64,000 nucleotides of DNA, from contig JACMZG010001913.1 in assembly GCA_018340805.1 (NCBI GenBank), positions 41,835,568 through 41,899,567 on the forward strand, written 5' to 3'. Below the pieces are notes generated by a model, which saw only the letters and a program-made list of their open reading frames with translations, was not told the DNA's origin and ran no database searches. Below are positions 1-64,000 of this stretch, in pieces; positions within the stretch are counted from its first letter, which is position 1; each line of letters opens with the position of its first letter. This DNA is from Microvelia longipes (taxonomy: Eukaryota; Arthropoda; Insecta; Hemiptera; Veliidae). The translations under genes and the position numbers were made by a program.

Positions 1-812
1 CAAATATAAATTAAAAATACTAATATCTCAAAAAGCCAATTTTTAAAAATTTGAAAAAAAAATCCTTAAAAGAGTCTATATTTTTAGTAAAATGTCCACA
101 AAGTTTCATTTTGGGACCGCCATGGGATTGGACACAGTAGCGCATAACGTGTGTCAAAGAGTCACATTTTTTGCAATTTCTATCTATGGGAATGTGATAA
201 ATATTAAATTTTTTACACATTGTAAAAAGTGGTTGACAGGTTTTGGATCGGATTTTCTTTAATTATACTATAGATAAACAAAACAAGATTTTCCATGTTT
301 TTATTCCAATAAATAAATAGGAAATCAATATAAAAGAAAGTTGGAAAACTTACAGTAGTTATTCTTTGAAATGTTATTCTTGGACTTCAAGCGCAAAGAT
401 TGAAACTGGACTAAATGAAATATAAGCAAAATACACAATTATATTGCGTCTAGCGATTGATTTTCTATTAATGCTTCTATTGTTCTTATATAGATAAAAT
501 TAAATCGCATCTATTGTTCTCATTAGAAATTAAACATTTCTGTATTCTCACAGTCAAAAAATTTCCCTTGTGAAAATTTTCATTCATTTACATACACTAG
601 ATTTAGATCTAAGTTAACGTCGATAGCATTAATCAATCAAATTTTATTCGAAATCAGCCTTTCTATTGGAATATTATTCCATGTGCTTAAAATGCATAAA
701 ACATCAAAATTTGATTACATAACTAATTCCGTCGTTAAAGGTAATTACCTTAGAAACGAAATCGCTGATGCAGTGATGTAGTCGGTGGCATTGCAGGACT
801 TGGACACGGGAG
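1..812. other. downstream intergenic DNA, nothing recognised
   Basis: AT-rich, no convincing coding sequence; a 66-codon minus-strand frame at 20-220 has no recognised similarity. Confidence 0.5.
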
Positions 813-818
813 TGTATA

Positions 819-890
<72 letters not shown>
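813..890. repeat. (TA)n microsatellite
   Basis: Nearly pure TA dinucleotide run. Confidence 0.95.
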
Positions 891-893
<3 letters not shown>

Positions 894-1030
894 GTTTTAA
901 CTTTTATTTTAACTGTTTTTTAAGTTGTGGTAAAGTTTTATGGTGATGTTCTTTTGTTTTTTTGTTTTGGCAAGGTTTACTAATTTTTTGGCGATGATAG
1001 TTTGTTATTGTGTATTTTTTTATTGTTTAA

Positions 1031-1125
1031 CACTAAAGATGCCTTCTTTAGTGTTAAACGAAGAAGGTGGTGTTTGTATACTGGTGTTAGGTGTTTCTAA
1101 ACTTTAGTTTAGAAACGTCTGTTGA
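1031..1125 (+). repeat. 95-bp direct repeat, copy 1
   Basis: From the palindromic CACTAAAGATGCC...TTTAGTG stretch through GAAACGTCTGTTGA; repeated almost unchanged at 1909-2004. Confidence 0.85.
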
Positions 1126-1139
1126 TAATGTAAATAAAC

Positions 1140-1360
1140 AGAATAATTTTAATGGACTGAAGTCTTTTAGCCCAAGCAAATAATGAGGTGGACTATAAGA
1201 ATGAAGGTCTCCGTCAACTGGCCGATACTAGAGCTTATAAACTTTTAAAAAATAATAAAGTTGATACAGTTCTACAAACACTCAAAGACATCCTAATGGA
1301 GCATGCTGACTCTGAAACCATTTCTAACGGCACCGTTCAGCTTCTTATCCCATAACGATG
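1140..1360 (+). mobile_element. Penelope-like element, N-terminal fragment
   Basis: Plus-strand reading EGLRQLADTRAYKLLKNN ... VLQTLKDILMEHA resembles the segment ahead of the reverse transcriptase of Penelope-like elements (family LxDTxFYxxL...). It ends in a stop near 1352. Fragment only. Confidence 0.6.
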
Positions 1361-1589
1361 AGGTGTACGGGACGGACGTCCGTTATGATGAGGTGTACGT
1401 ACGTATGTACCGTTCACCTCATCAAATCCACTGACTTAAAGATCTTGATTCTGAGCTTCCAACCGGATAACCCACCATGACACCACACTGTTGCCCGTGT
1501 GTTTATATACGTGCTTATTATTAACTTTATAATCTTCTAAGAGACTCCCAGATCTCTTAGAAGTACTAAAGATCTCACAGAACTTTAGT

Positions 1590-1905
1590 ATCAAAATTTG
1601 CCTTAAAGTCCACAAAAAAAAACAGGATAGTCGTTTATCTTTTATAACTAATTTTAATGTTTAGTAAATTGAAAATGTTATCAGTAGTTCGGTAACCCTT
1701 CTTAAACCTAGCTTGGCATTTCTTAAGTATATTCGTATCTATTCTATCTACTCAGTCTAGCCTTCGTAAGACCATCCCTGACAACACTTTTAACCAAATA
1801 TCTAGAAAAGATATACCATAATAATGTTCAGCAATATCTGGAGACCCTTTTTTAAATATAGGAAAAAGCATAGACTTTGAGGCTTCTTTTGGTATCCTTT
1901 GGTAA
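1590..1905 (-). mobile_element. LINE reverse transcriptase fragment
   Basis: Minus-strand reading MLFPIFKKGSPDIAEHYYG ... ARFKKGYRTTDNIFNLLNI ... FFVDFKANFD matches RT motifs of the same type as the LINE at 49628-54473 (PLHKKG, STTDNIFNL, FFVDFSAAFD). Several stops. Confidence 0.75.
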
Positions 1906-1908
1906 TTC

Positions 1909-2004
1909 GAAAGAAGGCATCTTTAGTGTTAAACGAAAAAGGTGGTGTTTGTATACTGGTGTTAGGTGTTTCTAAACTTTAGTTTAGAAACGTCTGTTGA
2001 AAAG
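1909..2004 (+). repeat. 95-bp direct repeat, copy 2
   Basis: Second copy of 1031-1125. The two flank about 780 bp that contain the PLE and LINE fragments. Confidence 0.85.
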
Positions 2005-2077
2005 TTGTAGAGAGGTAGTAATGTGTGCAAGAAGGCGCTGGGTAGGCAGGAGAGTGTTACCAAGTAGAGTATGACTC

Positions 2078-2178
<101 letters not shown>

Positions 2179-2189
2179 ACCACATACGC

Positions 2190-2760
2190 CACCCGCAAAA
2201 ATAGCCATAAGAACGCCATTGACAGAGGAGATCGTGCTAATACAGCCCTGGCAGGTCACTGTACTGATCTTGAACATAGAGCAAATTTAGAGCCAGATAA
2301 AGTAAAAGTTTTGCGCGCGGAACAAAACACACAGAAGAGGAAAATTCTAGAGATGCTTTACATCAACCAGAATCATAATGCGATGAATAATAGGTCGGAT
2401 GTTTCTAGAATCAGCAAACCATATAAACATCAGTGTTTACTCTTATGGCCCGTTCAAAACCGTCCGACATCTTTAAATTTTAGTTCAAGCTTTCACCACC
2501 TAGCGGCGCACTTCTCACCTGTCAAATTTTATATTTTCTTGTTAATTTTCATTTATTTTTTCTTGTAATTGATAGTGATGTTATAATTTATATTTTTTCT
2601 AGTTATTCACGTAAGCTTATTTCTTTCTCTTTTCTGTTATTTCATGATTTATTCTTGTATTTTTTTTACTGTATTACTTATAGTCTATGTAATTTGTGTT
2701 TTAGTTCGCCCTGAATGATGGTAGCGTAATAAAGTTACCGAAACGTCGGCTTAAGTGAAA
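2190..2760 (+). mobile_element. Penelope-like element 3' part (GIY-YIG end and tail)
   Basis: 2190-2430 reads NTALAGHCTDLEHRA ... KVKVLRAEQNTQKRKILEML ... NAMNNRSDVSRISKPY, the C-terminal pattern of the PLE GIY-YIG endonuclease (ALAxH, ILxxE, RxxLE). It is followed by a non-coding tail ending in a stem-loop with CCGAAACGTCGG. Confidence 0.65.
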
Positions 2761-2810
2761 TTTGTCTTTATTTACTGACCGATTACCTGAGTTGAGCTGT
2801 GGGAGAAAAT

Positions 2811-2887
<77 letters not shown>

Positions 2888-2890
2888 TAA

Positions 2891-2955
<65 letters not shown>

Positions 2956-2957
2956 TT
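2811..2957. repeat. (TA)n microsatellite
   Basis: Long interrupted TA run. Confidence 0.95.
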
Positions 2958-3123
2958 TTTAATTTAGAGAAAAATAGAGCTGAGCCCTCACTCAAGTAGT
3001 TCCCTACTTACGGGGACTCATCACATCAAATGACGTTTATAAACCTAGTTGTAAAAATTCACTGTCTAGTCTATGTACATTATGTTGTAATATTTTGTAT
3101 CACTTTTTATGATGTGAATAAAG

Positions 3124-3128
<5 letters not shown>

Positions 3129-3219
<91 letters not shown>

Positions 3220-3230
3220 ATGTATATGTA
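3129..3230. repeat. (TA)n microsatellite
   Basis: Interrupted TA run beyond the end of the FAS-like gene. Confidence 0.95.
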
Positions 3231-3472
3231 TATTATTCACTAAATGGCTGTGAATTATTTGTTATCCTTAGCTTCTCCTATGTCTGACTCGCTTAGCTCG
3301 CCAGTAAATATAGTCGCCAGTAGATTTAACAGCCTAGTAGTATATTATACATTGTTTGTACTTTTTAGTCGTGTTTTAACATCGCGAATAAAAGACAGAT
3401 CTTCACGAATTACTTTTGAAATTAATAGGAAAATACATAGAACTAGTTTGTATTTGCTATATTTAACACAAT

Positions 3473-3478
3473 TTTATT
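3473..3478 (-). terminator. polyadenylation signal of the FAS-like gene
   Basis: Minus-strand AATAAA about 47 bases beyond the TAG stop, a normal distance for an insect 3' UTR. Confidence 0.6.
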
Positions 3479-3524
3479 AAGTCAGTAACAAATATTCAAC
3501 TTCACAGCTGATAGGAATGATAGT

Positions 3525-62776
<59,252 letters not shown>

Positions 62777-63049
62777 CTGGAAATAGAAGGATAGTATATT
62801 ATAATATAGGATAATTTATAATGTAATACAATATAATATAATACAATATTCGTATTATATTATATTACTAACAACTCTATTGAAAACAAACTGCATTCCT
62901 CAAGTTTAAATCTATTTTTACTTTTCCTGTATAGGAAAAGTTGTGACGGTACCTCACAGACTCCCCTGGTTCCTTATCTAGCATAACCCATATCCTACCG
63001 AACTAACATAAAAAACATGAGTTTTCCCCTTTCTTGTCATATATAGATA
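62777..63049. other. intron upstream of exon 1, nothing recognised
   Basis: Searched for the expected KS exon (family FDFxGPS lead-in) and found none; earlier exons probably lie beyond the window. Confidence 0.5.
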
Positions 63050-63425
63050 TTAAAAATTGCCTTTACTAAAATTTAACTTGTTTTGGATGGGCCAGTTATT
63101 AACGTGTCTTAAAGCTTCATTAGTTGTTTCAACAACTCATACTCTGTTCTTGCTGCCACTAGAAGTAGATAGTCGTCTGCAAATGCTATACCACAACAAT
63201 TTAATGTTAATAGAAGATGTAACAGCCTGTTGTATTGAATATTACAGAATCCTGGAGAACTAGAAGAACCCAGCCAGGGTTATCAACTTTACAGAAAGTA
63301 TCCATGGATAATTTACTAGATCGGTCAGTAAAATAAGACTGCACTTGTCTAAGTAAATTATGGGGACATTTTAATACTCTCAAGCGATAGAAAAACATTG
63401 GCCACCAAGCAGCCTCGAATTCTCC
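63050..63425 (-). mobile_element. R1-type LINE reverse transcriptase fragment
   Basis: AWWPMFFYRLRVLKCPHNLL, QVQSYFTDRSSKLSMD, then in a second frame GFCNIQYNRLLHLLL and CCGIAFADDYLLLVAARTEY, a typical R1-clade RT (FADD box). Frameshifted. Confidence 0.8.
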
Positions 63426-63726
63426 TTTAACATATACTAGTAATGCGTTGCATCAAGAACTCACGTCAAAAGAATGTATCAAAGAAAAGTATTTATTTAA
63501 AGCGAGCAAGAGAGTCTATTACCCTTTGCTCGCTATATAGAGTAAATAGGAAAACATTCGCACGCTATACTATTCTATAGTATAAACTCAAAAAGAGTCG
63601 CTTCGCTTGCTAGTTTAGGTATCTTTAACATTTTACAATGTATAAAAGGCTTGCTTCGCTCGCTACATGACGTATCTTTAAAATTTAACATAGTTAAAAG
63701 ACTCGCTTCGCTCGCTAGATTGCATA

Positions 63727-63814
63727 TAATAATAATAATAAAATATTATATTTATTATAATATTATATATATATATAATATTATGTATTAATAATATTAT
63801 ATAATATATATATA

Positions 63815-63854
<40 letters not shown>

Positions 63855-63866
63855 TATATAATAATA

Positions 63867-63912
<46 letters not shown>

Positions 63913-63926
63913 TTATATATAATATA

Positions 63927-63958
<32 letters not shown>

Positions 63959-63970
63959 TTATACATATAT
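63727..63970. repeat. TA-rich simple sequence
   Basis: TAATAATAA and (TA)n mixtures with ATATT interruptions to near the window end. Preceded at 63590-63720 by three CTTCGCTCGCTA-type motifs. Confidence 0.9.
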
Positions 63971-64000
63971 CCGTATATGTAAATAAATAAATAAATACAT

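Noticed and set aside
2799..3287. Open frames made of alternating Tyr and Ile on both strands
   Set aside because: They are read through (TA)n repeats and have no coding character.
63207..63398. Upstream exon of the FAS-like gene
   Set aside because: The reading matches R1-type reverse transcriptase (SYFTDR, FADDYLLL), not KS.

Overview
The window is AT-rich eukaryotic DNA, almost certainly from an insect; the order cannot be resolved from the sequence. The reasons are one gene of fatty acid synthase (FASN) type split into many small exons with clean GT/AG borders, and dense debris of Jockey/CR1-, R1- and RTE-type LINEs, Penelope-like elements (PLE), a mariner, an hAT MITE, a BEL/Pao remnant and long (TA)n tracts.

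The minus strand from beyond 62776 down to 3525 carries a single gene. I could place 32 coding exons (about 6.09 kb, roughly 2,030 residues). Exon phases agree at every junction except one, and a polyadenylation signal follows the stop. In order the exons encode ketosynthase (KS), linker, malonyl/acetyltransferase (MAT), dehydratase (DH), pseudo-methyltransferase/structural region, enoylreductase (ER), ketoreductase (KR), a vestigial carrier region (ACP) and thioesterase (TE). The N-terminal part of KS (about 150-200 residues by family comparison) is not in the window.

The main observation is that the fold order of FASN is kept but most chemistry is gone. The KS cysteine is Trp and its first His is Asp. 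The glycine-rich NADPH loops of ER and KR are replaced. No carrier serine is visible. The TE serine is Trp and its His is missing. Only the MAT Ser/His/Arg set and the DH His/Asp pair survive. This looks like a largely non-catalytic FAS paralogue, or a decaying copy. Frame breaks occur in three exons, plus one phase mismatch; most lie in homopolymer runs, so sequencing error is a real alternative to pseudogene decay.

Layout: 1-3472 is downstream DNA with PLE and LINE fragments and TA repeats. 3525-5512 holds the last two exons with a 26-bp minisatellite between them. 5513-11258 is an intron with a LINE interrupted by an hAT MITE and by a short LINE 3' end. 11259-16294 holds the TE and ACP exons. 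16042-29980 is the exon-dense KR/ER/DH part with a PLE at about 18.9-20.2 kb. 29981-42924 holds the DH/MAT exons with a mariner, MITEs, a hairpin satellite and LINE pieces. 42925-58674 has two linker exons among large LINE insertions, including a plus-strand element with an intact ORF1. 58675-62776 holds the KS exons. 62777-64000 holds an R1-like fragment and a TA-rich end.

Several insertions are resolved to the base with target-site duplications, and PLE-related repeats at five or more places carry a hammerhead-ribozyme-like motif.
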